Source of the DNA: Pseudomonadales bacterium
Lineage (GTDB): Bacteria > Pseudomonadota > Gammaproteobacteria > Pseudomonadales > Azotimanducaceae
Reading direction: 5' to 3'
Length of the DNA: 26,724 bases
Assembly: GCA_022448765.1 (NCBI GenBank)
Contig: JAKUTI010000009.1
Coordinates: 1 to 26,724, forward strand
A model generated the notes under the pieces. It was not told the origin of the DNA. It ran no database searches and worked only from the letters and a program-made list of their open reading frames with translations. Made by a program: the position numbers and the translations under genes. Positions 7,164 through 14,529 of this stretch are shown piece after piece; position 1 is the stretch's first letter, and each line of letters opens with the position of its first letter.

Positions 7164-8110
7164 GATGCGAGTAATGCGTCGACGAAAGCATCCGGATTAA
7201 ACGGTTCCAAATCCTCGGCCGATTCGCCAAGACCCACAAAGTAAACCGGCGTGCACTCTTGCGAAGTTTGTGCGTACGCAAGTGAAAACAGAATGCCACC
7301 TCTAGCCGATCCATCCAATTTAGCAACCACCAGGCCAGATACCCCCACTGCCTCGTCAAACTCCTGGAGTTGCGATATGGCATTTTGTCCGACGTTTGCG
7401 TCGATCACCAGAAGACACTCATGGGGCGCAGTTTCGTCTGTGCGGGCGATTACGCGTTTTATCTTCGATAACTCATCCATGAGACCTTTCTTAGCTTGCA
7501 ATCGACCCGCCGTATCCGCCAATACGACGTCTATGCCCCGACGCTTTGCCGTTTCTATCGCATCGTAAATTACCGCCGCGCTATCAGCCCCCGACCCTCG
7601 GGATACAACCGGGACATCGTTTGAGGCCCCCCACGCTTCGATCTGCTCAGCCGCAGCCGCGCGGAAGGTGTCCCCCGCTGCTAGCAGTGTTGAGAACCCT
7701 TCGACTTGCAAGCGCTTCGACAACTTAGCGATCGTCGTCGTCTTTCCCGCGCCATTTACGCCGATAAGAAGCACTACATAAGGCCTCGCCGAACCAATTT
7801 CAAAAACCTTGCTTAGAGGACGCGCTAATTCAGTTAATTCGACCCGGAGCGCTTGACGGAGTGTCTCCGCATCCGAAAGTTCTTTACGTGATAGGCGCTT
7901 CTCGAGCGTCGCAATAATTGCGTCGGTAGCGCTAACGCCGACGTCGGTGGTCAACAGGCTTCTCTCCAGGTCCAACAACACATCCGCGTCAATATTTTTT
8001 TTACCCGAAATAAGATTCCCGATACTGCTAGAAATCGATCGCCGCGTTTTCTCGAGTGAACGATTCCATCGCCTTCGCAACCCCTCGTTTTTTTCGCCTT
8101 TTTCTCCCAC
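7160..8110 (-). CDS. ftsY: Signal recognition particle receptor FtsY
   Basis: SRP-receptor GTPase that docks ribosome-nascent-chain/SRP complexes at the membrane. The N domain (about residues 15-95) is followed by the G domain with P-loop GVNGAGKTTTIAKL, GDTFRAAAAEQ, DTAGRLQ and the AKLDGSARGG specificity region; GLGESAEDLEPF closes the protein. At 316 residues it has essentially only the NG core and lacks the long acidic A domain of E. coli FtsY (497 residues), as in many bacteria. It starts on GTG 8110, only nine bases from the divergent rsmD start, so its promoter must lie inside rsmD. It ends in a GTGA overlap with ftsE. Confidence 0.95.
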   Translation of the reverse strand: MGEKGEKNEGLRRRWNRSLEKTRRSISSSIGNLISGKKNIDADVLLDLERSLLTTDVGVSATDAIIATLEKRLSRKELSDAETLRQALRVELTELARPLSKVFEIGSARPYVVLLIGVNGAGKTTTIAKLSKRLQVEGFSTLLAAGDTFRAAAAEQIEAWGASNDVPVVSRGSGADSAAVIYDAIETAKRRGIDVVLADTAGRLQAKKGLMDELSKIKRVIARTDETAPHECLLVIDANVGQNAISQLQEFDEAVGVSGLVVAKLDGSARGGILFSLAYAQTSQECTPVYFVGLGESAEDLEPFNPDAFVDALLAS

Positions 8111-8119
8111 TATCCCCGT

Positions 8120-8680
8120 GTGCCATCAAATAAACGCCATACCGTCCGCATTATCGGTGGTAAGTGGAAACGACGAAAGCTCGTTGTTACGAATGCCAAA
8201 GGTCTACGCCCAACGCTCGATCGTGTACGAGAGGCACTATTCAATTGGCTCAATCTAGACATTTCGGGCGCACGAGTTCTGGACTTATATGCCGGCACGG
8301 GAGCATTGGGTTTTGAAGCCCTCTCACGAGATGCGGCTACGGCAACATTCGTCGATTCGGCCCCACGAGTGGTCGCAGAACTCGAAAAATCAGCTGCAGC
8401 GCTCCAGGTCTCACCTACGATCGTATGCTGCGACGCTACTATCTGGCTCAAACGTCAAACAGACAGCTGGGGTATCGTTTTCTTGGATCCTCCGTTCGAG
8501 AGCACGCTTCATCTCCAGACTTTAGATCTGTTAGCCAATCGTCTCGAGGGCCCTGCGCTCGTTTATCTAGAAAGACCGCGCAAAGCAGAACTTGAGCATC
8601 CCAACTACGAGGTAGAGAAAAAAGGCTTCGCCGGTGAAGTAAGTTTCACTTTGTTGCGTCTTCGAAATCCACGTTTGTGA
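8120..8680 (+). CDS. rsmD: 16S rRNA (guanine(966)-N2)-methyltransferase RsmD
   Basis: SAM-dependent enzyme that makes m2G966 in 16S rRNA during 30S assembly. The 186-residue protein begins with the conserved RIIGGKWKRRKL block, then LRPTLDRVREALFNWL, SAM motif VLDLYAGTGALGFEALSR and catalytic FLDPPF, all diagnostic. The GTG at 8120 gives nine residues before RIIGG, usual for the family. No Shine-Dalgarno sequence is visible, since the start is nine bases from the divergent ftsY start; the message may be leaderless or start within ftsY. The ftsY/rsmD divergent pair is conserved in gammaproteobacteria. Confidence 0.95.
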   Translation: MPSNKRHTVRIIGGKWKRRKLVVTNAKGLRPTLDRVREALFNWLNLDISGARVLDLYAGTGALGFEALSRDAATATFVDSAPRVVAELEKSAAALQVSPTIVCCDATIWLKRQTDSWGIVFLDPPFESTLHLQTLDLLANRLEGPALVYLERPRKAELEHPNYEVEKKGFAGEVSFTLLRLRNPRL

Positions 8681-8727
8681 CCAGTTGGGCGTTGGGCTAG
8701 TATCGCCGCGAATATTGGAGTCCGAGC

Positions 8728-9210
8728 GTGTCATCAGTAGTTTATCCGGGAAGCTTTAACCCCATCACTCACGGCCATACCAACATTGTCGAGAGGGCGC
8801 TAAGTCTCTTTGATCACGTGGTAGTGGCGATTGGGACGTCTGTCGATAAAGATCCAACGACATACCTTGCGGAACGAATGGAACTTTGCCGCGCAGCACT
8901 TGACCATCTCGGAGATCAGATCACGGTTGAAGGCTTTAATGGGTTATTAGTCGACTACGTACACTCGAAAAACATTCGGTTCGTGTTGAGAGGACTTCGT
9001 ACATTGACCGATTACGATTACGAATTCCAAATGCTATCCATGAACCAGTCTTTGGATCCGGATATCGAGTATGTTCTTCTTCCTACCGCGCACAAGTGGT
9101 CGTTTCTATCTTCGTCACGAGTTCGCGAGATCGCAGCATTGGGCGGGGACATATCCAACTTTGTTCACCCTTCGATCGTGGACTACTACAAAGGACAGGC
9201 TCAATCCTGA
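8728..9210 (+). CDS. coaD: Phosphopantetheine adenylyltransferase CoaD
   Basis: Transfers AMP from ATP to 4'-phosphopantetheine to give dephospho-CoA, the penultimate step of CoA synthesis. The 160-residue protein starts at once with the nucleotidyltransferase motif YPGSFNPITHGH (both His of HxGH), and has SSSRVREIAALGGD near the C-terminus (the ISSxxVR signature). GTG 8728 is preceded by GGAG at seven bases, a good ribosome binding site. It sits 47 bases after rsmD and converges on mutM, as in many gammaproteobacteria where coaD and mutM are neighbours. CoaBC in this window performs the two preceding steps of the same pathway. Confidence 0.96.
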   Translation: MSSVVYPGSFNPITHGHTNIVERALSLFDHVVVAIGTSVDKDPTTYLAERMELCRAALDHLGDQITVEGFNGLLVDYVHSKNIRFVLRGLRTLTDYDYEFQMLSMNQSLDPDIEYVLLPTAHKWSFLSSSRVREIAALGGDISNFVHPSIVDYYKGQAQS

Positions 9211-9283
9211 TAGAAAGCACTCCGACCTGGAGAGACTCTATATATAAAAGCTATTCGTCAGCTGCACCTTTTCTCTCTTTCCG

Positions 9284-10093
9284 TTAATGCTGACAAGTCG
9301 GGCAATATACGGTCGCTCGCTGCCCTAACCGAATTCCCTTTAATACCGTCGAGCATCGACGACAGCCTTCCCCTTCACGGCCATAAACGAATAATTTCTG
9401 GCGAAAATACCCAGGCTTTCCCTCACTCCCAAGATAATCTCTCAAGGTGGTTCCGCCCATCTCGATAGCTTCCGTCAACGTGTTTCGGATCGCGCCTTCG
9501 AGTTCTAGATAACGGTCTTTCGATATCCGACCGGCCGCGTTTCGCGGGCGAATACCCGCTCGATAGAGCGATTCATTGGCGTATATGTTGCCGACCCCAA
9601 CAACAATCTGCGCATTCATGATGAACATCTTTACTGCTTGATGGCGATGCCGCGAAAGTCGGTGCATGTATTCCCCGCTAAAATCGGGGCCCAGAGGCTC
9701 AGGACCCAAATTCTTTATCAACCAGTGCGCTTCAACCGGGTCGCTCGAGAAATGAATACTTCCAAACCGACGGGGGTCACTTAACCGCAGTACTCGATCA
9801 TCCTCAAAATGAAAATCCACGTGATCATGCTTGCCCGCAGGCAAATTTGCTGAAACAACGCGAAGACGCCCCGACATGCCCAAGTGGACGAGCGCCGTCA
9901 TCCCAGGGAAGCGAAGAAACAAATACTTTGCTCTTCGGTCAACCGCGCTGAGTCGTAGTCCCCAAAGCCCGTCTGGCACGACCACTGGCCAGCGAAGCCT
10001 CGAGTCCCGAACCACGACGTCGAGCAGTCGTCGGCCCTCTAAAGCTCGCGCAATGCCACGACGGGTCGTTTCAACTTCCGGAAGTTCTGGCAG
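9284..10093 (-). CDS. mutM: Formamidopyrimidine-DNA glycosylase MutM, CTG start
   Basis: Bifunctional glycosylase/AP lyase that removes 8-oxoguanine and FaPy from DNA. The catalytic N-terminus PELPEVETTRRGI is encoded directly after a CTG at 10093-10091; Pro and Glu here are the catalytic residues exposed after fMet removal, so translation must begin at this CTG. The next canonical start, GTG 10015, would delete 26 residues including the active site. From CTG the protein has 269 residues, exactly the E. coli length. A C-terminal zinc finger has the CX2C (CRRC) and CX2C (CPTC) pairs. The in-frame TAA of rpmG immediately precedes the CTG with no spacer; a purine-rich GAGAAG lies about nine bases upstream. 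An A-to-C sequencing error in an ATG is the main alternative. Confidence 0.94.
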   Translation of the reverse strand: MPELPEVETTRRGIARALEGRRLLDVVVRDSRLRWPVVVPDGLWGLRLSAVDRRAKYLFLRFPGMTALVHLGMSGRLRVVSANLPAGKHDHVDFHFEDDRVLRLSDPRRFGSIHFSSDPVEAHWLIKNLGPEPLGPDFSGEYMHRLSRHRHQAVKMFIMNAQIVVGVGNIYANESLYRAGIRPRNAAGRISKDRYLELEGAIRNTLTEAIEMGGTTLRDYLGSEGKPGYFRQKLFVYGREGEGCRRCSTVLKGIRLGQRATVYCPTCQH

Positions 10094-10249
10094 TTATTTG
10101 ATCTTCTCTTCTCGATACACGACGTGTTTACGCACCACCGGGTCGTATTTCTTAAGTTCGAGTTTGTCAGGGGTTAAGCGCTTATTTTTCGTCGTCGTGT
10201 AGTAATGACCGGTATCGGCGCTACTTACCAATTTAATTTTTTCGCGCAT
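10094..10249 (-). CDS. rpmG: Large ribosomal subunit protein bL33
   Basis: Ribosomal protein bL33 of the 50S subunit, 51 residues: MREKIKLVSSADTGHYYTTT, then basic sequence ending YREEKIK. It lacks the two CxxC pairs, so it is the zinc-independent form. It is four residues shorter at the N-terminus than the E. coli protein. The ATG at 10249 overlaps the rpmB stop by one base and is preceded by GGAGAAGG. Its TAA stop is followed immediately, in the same frame, by the mutM CTG. The order rpmB-rpmG-mutM matches E. coli. Confidence 0.96.
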   Translation of the reverse strand: MREKIKLVSSADTGHYYTTTKNKRLTPDKLELKKYDPVVRKHVVYREEKIK

Positions 10250-10485
10250 CAGACCTTCTCCCCTCGCTTACGCATATCCTTAAGAACTTCCTCAATGCCT
10301 TTTTTATCGATAATGCGCATGCCGGCAGCCGAAACACGCAGCCGCACAAACCGCTCCTCACTCTCTACCCAGAACCGGTGACTCTGGATATTGGGTAGAA
10401 ATCGCCGGCGCGTCCTATTATTTGCGTGAGAGACGTTATTGCCACTCATAGGCCGCTTGCCGGTCACTTGACACACTTGAGACAT
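10249..10485 (-). CDS. rpmB: Large ribosomal subunit protein bL28
   Basis: Ribosomal protein bL28 of the 50S subunit, 78 residues, the same length as in E. coli. It begins MSQVCQVTGKRPMSGNNVSH and contains RRFLPNIQSHRFWVESEERF. An in-frame extension to 10539 exists but would read through a terminator hairpin, and bL28 proteins start at MSxVCQVTGKRP, so 10485 is chosen. No Shine-Dalgarno sequence is visible; the ATG follows a T7 run by ten bases. It is the first gene of rpmB-rpmG-mutM. The radC gene that usually neighbours rpmB is not here. Confidence 0.97.
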   Translation of the reverse strand: MSQVCQVTGKRPMSGNNVSHANNRTRRRFLPNIQSHRFWVESEERFVRLRVSAAGMRIIDKKGIEEVLKDMRKRGEKV

Positions 10486-10495
10486 GGGATGCGCC

Positions 10496-10530
10496 AAAAA
10501 AAGGTGGGGCTTTATACCAAAGCCCTCACC
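10496..10530 (-). terminator. Intrinsic terminator in the rpmB leader, possible attenuator
   Basis: On the minus strand an 11-bp stem with one bulged base and a five-base loop (arms at 10519-10530 and 10503-10513) is followed at once by seven Ts (10502-10496), the classic rho-independent form. No T-run follows on the plus strand. It lies ten bases before the rpmB ATG, and no minus-strand gene lies upstream, so it would act on the rpmB leader itself. The minus-strand GGAGCCC at 10551-10545 could pair with GGGCTTT at 10525-10519 (two G-U pairs) and prevent the terminator. Alternatively TATAAA (10516-10511) could be a -10 box with TTGGTT as a poor -35, in which case the hairpin would not be transcribed whole. 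Confidence 0.6.
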
Positions 10531-10720
10531 GCAAACCAAGTCAAGGGCTCCAATTCATCAACGCCGCTACGCCGAAGGCGGTGATTAAACATCCTGTCAT
10601 CACCAGGCAATCGAGGGTCGGAAACGGCTCTCGTACCTCCAAGTCGTCAAAAGAAGAGGCTCAACCCACGGAATATGACGTGCTATTCTCGCGCCCCCCT
10701 GATTTTCTCAACGATGAACA

Positions 10721-11932
10721 ATGCAAGGAAAACGCATCGTACTTGGTATCGGTGGCGGTATTGCGGCCTACAAGACGCCCTCGCTTGTTCGGCAGCTCGT
10801 CGCAGCTGGAATGGACGTCATACCGGTATTGACGGAATCTGCACACCACTTTGTAACAGCTACCGTACTGACCACACTCTCTGGCAATCGTGTTCGTGCC
10901 GATTTATGGGATTTGGACGCCGAGAACTCGATGGGGCATATCGAACTTGCGCGTTGGGCGGATACCCTCCTAATAGCGCCCGCAACGGCAAATCTGCTCG
11001 CGCGCCTAGCGCACGGCCAGAGCGACGACCTTCTGACGACCCTATACCTCGCAACGACGGCTCCCACGATCGTAGCTCCGGCCATGAATGTGGAGATGTG
11101 GAATCACACCGCCACAAAAAGAAATATCGGCGCACTCAAAACTGACGGCGTCCACGTTATTGGGCCCGAACACGGTGAGCAAGCCTGCGGCGAAATCGGA
11201 CTTGGAAGAATGCTTGAGCCAGAAGATATTGTTTCGCAGTTGCTTGCGACTACCGGTCCGATCTCCGCATCGATGGAAGGGATCAGGGTTCTCGTTACTG
11301 CTGGTCCTACGAGAGAATCGATCGATCCTGTCCGTTACATAACGAATGCGAGCTCAGGCAAACAGGGCTACGCGATTGCAGAAGCGGCACGCGATGCTGG
11401 GGCCGTCGTCCGCCTCGTGAGTGGTCCTGTCGCTCTGCCTTCGCCGAGGGGTGTGCAACAAATACCTGTCACTACTGCCGCCGAGATGAAAGCGGCCGTA
11501 CTAGATCTCGCGGGCGATATTGACATCATGTTCGGCGTGGCCGCTGTCGCCGACTATCGACCCATCCGCTCGGAACCCCACAAGATAAAAAAAACGCAAC
11601 AAAATGGACCATCGATATCCATGGACCTTGTCGAAAATGATGACATCCTTGCGAGCGTCGCTGCATTGCCCGATCCCCCTTATTTGGTGGGTTTCGCGGC
11701 AGAAACACAAAATCCAATCAAAAATGCGGTTCATAAGCGTGAACGTAAGTGCCTCGATGCCATCGTCGTGAACGATGTATCCGATCGTTCCATCGGATTC
11801 GATAGTGATGAAAACGAGGTGACTCTTTTGCATGCAGACGGCGAGACCACTTTTGATAGATCAACTAAAGCCCAGATCGCGAACAAGTTAGTTTCTGCCA
11901 TTTCTGCCCTATATGCGAAAAAAAGGACCTAG
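10721..11932 (+). CDS. coaBC: Bifunctional phosphopantothenoylcysteine decarboxylase/synthetase CoaBC
   Basis: CoaBC first ligates cysteine to 4'-phosphopantothenate (CoaB, CTP-dependent) and then decarboxylates the product using FMN (CoaC). The N-terminal CoaC domain (about residues 1-190) has GIGGGIAAYKT, the catalytic His in GHIELARWAD, APAMNVEMWNH and ACGEIGLGRM with its active-site Cys. The C-terminal CoaB domain has VLVTAGPTRESIDPVRYI, TNASSGKQG and the Lys-rich KIKKTQ. The length, 403 residues, is normal. The upstream 190 bases to rpmB hold no recognised gene, only the rpmB leader on the other strand. The usual downstream partner dut is absent. Confidence 0.96.
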   Translation: MQGKRIVLGIGGGIAAYKTPSLVRQLVAAGMDVIPVLTESAHHFVTATVLTTLSGNRVRADLWDLDAENSMGHIELARWADTLLIAPATANLLARLAHGQSDDLLTTLYLATTAPTIVAPAMNVEMWNHTATKRNIGALKTDGVHVIGPEHGEQACGEIGLGRMLEPEDIVSQLLATTGPISASMEGIRVLVTAGPTRESIDPVRYITNASSGKQGYAIAEAARDAGAVVRLVSGPVALPSPRGVQQIPVTTAAEMKAAVLDLAGDIDIMFGVAAVADYRPIRSEPHKIKKTQQNGPSISMDLVENDDILASVAALPDPPYLVGFAAETQNPIKNAVHKRERKCLDAIVVNDVSDRSIGFDSDENEVTLLHADGETTFDRSTKAQIANKLVSAISALYAKKRT

Positions 11933-12045
11933 CATTAAAAACCTCGAAACAAGTAGTATGCGCACGCTTTTGAGCTAGCTCGCTACGATTCACTGGAACC
12001 TGCAAGCAAATTCCCGTGCCCACACACACCTAAAATAGATAAACC

Positions 12046-13473
12046 ATGGCAGCCCAAGCCACAAAATCCGACGTCCAACTCGATCCAGCTATATTTCGTG
12101 CCTACGACATCCGTGGGATAGTCCAAACAAACCTGACGCCTAACGTCGTCTATTGGATAGGAAGGTCGTTTGCTGCCGAGGCATTGTCCCAGGATCAAAA
12201 TACCGCCGTAATTGGAGGGGATGGCCGGGTTTCAACCCCTTCGCTATGCGACGCCTTAGCCCAAGGACTAAACGATGGTGGAGTTAACGTCATCGATGTT
12301 GGGACCGTACCAACCCCATTGCTGTATTACTCGGCGTGCCGTATGGACAGACTCGAATTCCCTGGCCCTCGATCTTCGGTCGGGACGGGAATTATGGTTA
12401 CCGGTTCGCATAATCCGCCCGAGTACAACGGTCTGAAGATGATGATCGGAGGCACCACCCTCGCCGAAAGCGCGATTCAGCGATTGCACCAACGGGTTAT
12501 CGGCAAGAATCTAACCGAAGGAGCCGGAAACTACTGCAAAGCAAACGTGCTTGGTGACTACGTTTCCGCTGTCTATAACGATGTTCGACTGTCGCGCCCT
12601 CTTAAGGTGGTTGTGGATTGTGGGAACGGTGTTGCAGGCTTAGTCGCACCCGATCTTTTTGCCAAACTGGGATGCAGTGTTGTCCCCCTTTACGAAGATG
12701 TGGACGGGGAGTTCCCGAACCATCACCCTGATCCTGCGGACCCTGCGAATCTGCAAGATCTCATATCTGCAGTCGATCACCATAATGCCGATTTGGGCAT
12801 TGCGTTCGATGGGGACGGCGATCGCCTAGGCGTTATCAGTAACCGTGGCACTATCATATGGCCCGATCGGATACTGATGTTATTCGCTAAGGACATCCTA
12901 GGCCGTAATCCAGGTGCCGAAATTATTTTCGATGTCAAATGCAGCAATCACTTAATGTCTCTTATCCACAGCCTCGGCGGCAAGGCTTTGATGTGGAAAA
13001 CTGGACATTCCCACATCAAAGCTAAGCTTAAAGACACTGGGGCTCTGCTGGGTGGTGAATTCAGTGGGCACATTTGCTTCGTTGAACGTTGGTTTGGTTT
13101 TGACGACGCCATCTACGCAGCGGCGCGCCTTCTCGAATTGTTGAGCGCAGAAACGCGACCCGTCGAAGAAATTTTTCTAGATTTCCCCAACGCCATCTCC
13201 ACGCCCGAAATTAAGATCTCGACCACGGAAAAGAAAAAATTCGACGTCATTGACATGCTTTCCCAAAGCAATCATTTTGACAGAGGCCAAGTTGTGACTG
13301 TCGACGGCATCCGAGTAGACTACGACGATGGCTGGGGATTGATTCGGGCTTCCAATACGAGTCCCGTGCTTACTTTGCGGTTTGAGGCGCAAAGTACGGA
13401 AGCGTTAATGCGCATCAAAAACACGTTCCAAACCGCGATTGTGGATATAGATCCTGAACTGGTAATGCCATGA
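12046..13473 (+). CDS. algC: Phosphomannomutase/phosphoglucomutase (AlgC type)
   Basis: Alpha-D-phosphohexomutase that interconverts hexose 6- and 1-phosphates for nucleotide-sugar, LPS and exopolysaccharide synthesis. The phosphoserine loop is TGSHNPPEYNG (Ser about 121), the metal loop DGDGDR, the sugar-specificity loop GEFSGHICF and the phosphate-binding loop RASNTSPVLTLRFEA. The protein has 475 residues, slightly longer than P. aeruginosa AlgC, with a short insertion before the phosphoserine loop. The ATG at 12046 follows a 113-base gap after coaBC. Its stop overlaps the argB start (ATGA). The order coaBC-(dut)-algC-argB is as in Pseudomonas. Mannose versus glucose preference cannot be read from sequence. 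Confidence 0.94.
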   Translation: MAAQATKSDVQLDPAIFRAYDIRGIVQTNLTPNVVYWIGRSFAAEALSQDQNTAVIGGDGRVSTPSLCDALAQGLNDGGVNVIDVGTVPTPLLYYSACRMDRLEFPGPRSSVGTGIMVTGSHNPPEYNGLKMMIGGTTLAESAIQRLHQRVIGKNLTEGAGNYCKANVLGDYVSAVYNDVRLSRPLKVVVDCGNGVAGLVAPDLFAKLGCSVVPLYEDVDGEFPNHHPDPADPANLQDLISAVDHHNADLGIAFDGDGDRLGVISNRGTIIWPDRILMLFAKDILGRNPGAEIIFDVKCSNHLMSLIHSLGGKALMWKTGHSHIKAKLKDTGALLGGEFSGHICFVERWFGFDDAIYAAARLLELLSAETRPVEEIFLDFPNAISTPEIKISTTEKKKFDVIDMLSQSNHFDRGQVVTVDGIRVDYDDGWGLIRASNTSPVLTLRFEAQSTEALMRIKNTFQTAIVDIDPELVMP

Positions 13474-14360
13474 ATGAACACGAAGAAACTGCGCGGATTC
13501 TCGTCGAGGCACTACCTTATATCCAGCGATTTCACGGCTCTACCATCGTCATCAAATACGGTGGGAATGCGATGGCGGATGAAAGCCTCAAGAGAGCTTT
13601 TGCGCGAGACGTTGTTTTGATGAAAGTGGTGGGGATGAATCCGATCGTCGTGCATGGTGGCGGACCACAGATTGAGGAGCTACTCGGTCGACTCAATATC
13701 GAAACGCGATTCGTTGGGGGCATGCGGGTAACCGACAAGGAAACAATGGATGTCGTTCAAATGGTCCTTGGCGGGTTGGTCAACAAAGAAATCGTTTCCC
13801 TGATAAACGATAGCGGCGGAATGGCAGTAGGCGTAACCGGGAAAGACGGTAATCTGATCCGTGCTCGAAGAATGGAATTAGCCGAAACAAATGAAGGCTC
13901 CGACGTTCCCGAAACCATCGACATTGGGCAAGTCGGTGAGGTGGAATCTATAAATCACGCAGTTCTCGAGTCTCTGATCGACGGCGATTTCATCCCCGTG
14001 ATCGCGCCCATTGGAGTTGGGCCAAACGGTGAAAGTCTCAACATTAATGCAGACTTGGTCGCGAGCGGAGTTGCCCAACATATTGACGCAGAAAAACTTG
14101 TCCTCATCACAAATACTCCAGGTATTCTCGACGAGAACAACGACCCAATCGCATCCCTTAGCAGAAAAAAAGCTGCGGCGTTAATTTCTCAAGGTGTGAT
14201 CAAGGGTGGGATGTTGCCCAAAACACGCTGCGCACTCGAGGCCGTGGACGGTGGCGTTCAAAGCGCGCATATTATCGATGGTCGAGTACCTCATGCCCTT
14301 CTTTTAGAAGTCCTAACCGATAGCGGTATCGGTACTCTAATTGGCGAGCGTTCTATATAG
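13470..14360 (+). CDS. argB: N-acetylglutamate kinase ArgB
   Basis: Phosphorylates N-acetyl-L-glutamate with ATP, the second step of arginine synthesis. Motifs include VIKYGGNAM (phosphate binding), VHGGGPQIEELL, and the C-terminal KGGMLPKTRCALEAV with the Lys that binds ATP. At 296 residues, with an N-terminal helix (HEETARILVEALPYIQRF), it resembles the long, hexameric, arginine-inhibited enzyme of Pseudomonas, not the short E. coli form. Feedback inhibition by arginine is therefore likely, by inference. It is coupled to algC by an ATGA overlap and converges on pyrE across 169 bases. Confidence 0.96.
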   Translation: MNEHEETARILVEALPYIQRFHGSTIVIKYGGNAMADESLKRAFARDVVLMKVVGMNPIVVHGGGPQIEELLGRLNIETRFVGGMRVTDKETMDVVQMVLGGLVNKEIVSLINDSGGMAVGVTGKDGNLIRARRMELAETNEGSDVPETIDIGQVGEVESINHAVLESLIDGDFIPVIAPIGVGPNGESLNINADLVASGVAQHIDAEKLVLITNTPGILDENNDPIASLSRKKAAALISQGVIKGGMLPKTRCALEAVDGGVQSAHIIDGRVPHALLLEVLTDSGIGTLIGERSI

Positions 14361-14371
14361 AACGGCTCACA

Positions 14372-14497
14372 ATGTCTCACGATTACGACCCCATCGAATT
14401 CAGCTTGTGTCCGGGCTCGGCTGAGGGAGATGCAATGGGATCGCCAGTCGTTAACGCCGTCCTATGGAAGCTCGCACGCGGGCAGAGGCAGCATTAG
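14372..14497 (+). CDS. Candidate 41-residue ORF between argB and pyrE
   Basis: An ATG at 14372, 11 bases after the argB stop, opens a 41-residue frame beginning MSHDYDPIEFSLCPGSAEGD. A second overlapping frame from ATG 14464 encodes a 35-residue peptide including AEAALEHLFDQFPGG and runs into the 3' end of pyrE (stop at 14569-14571). The two might be halves of one frameshifted small gene or chance frames. I recognise neither, and there is no strong ribosome binding site. slmA sits next to pyrE in E. coli, but no SlmA similarity is visible. Confidence 0.15.
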   Translation: MSHDYDPIEFSLCPGSAEGDAMGSPVVNAVLWKLARGQRQH

Positions 14498-14529
14498 AAC
14501 ACCTATTCGATCAATTTCCAGGTGGACTG

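Noticed and set aside
7995..8002. Run of eight A on the ftsY coding strand, possible slippage or frameshift site
   Set aside because: The frame reads through normally as GKKNI and no alternative product is apparent; Lys-rich runs of this size are common in linker regions.
10511..10544. TTGACT with TATAAA as an rpmB promoter on the minus strand
   Set aside because: The spacing is 22 bases, too long for sigma-70; the alternative TTGGTT at 17 bases matches poorly, so no promoter feature was called.
11587..11594. Run of eight A in coaBC at the catalytic Lys region
   Set aside because: It encodes the conserved KIKK in frame with no disruption; no evidence of programmed frameshifting.
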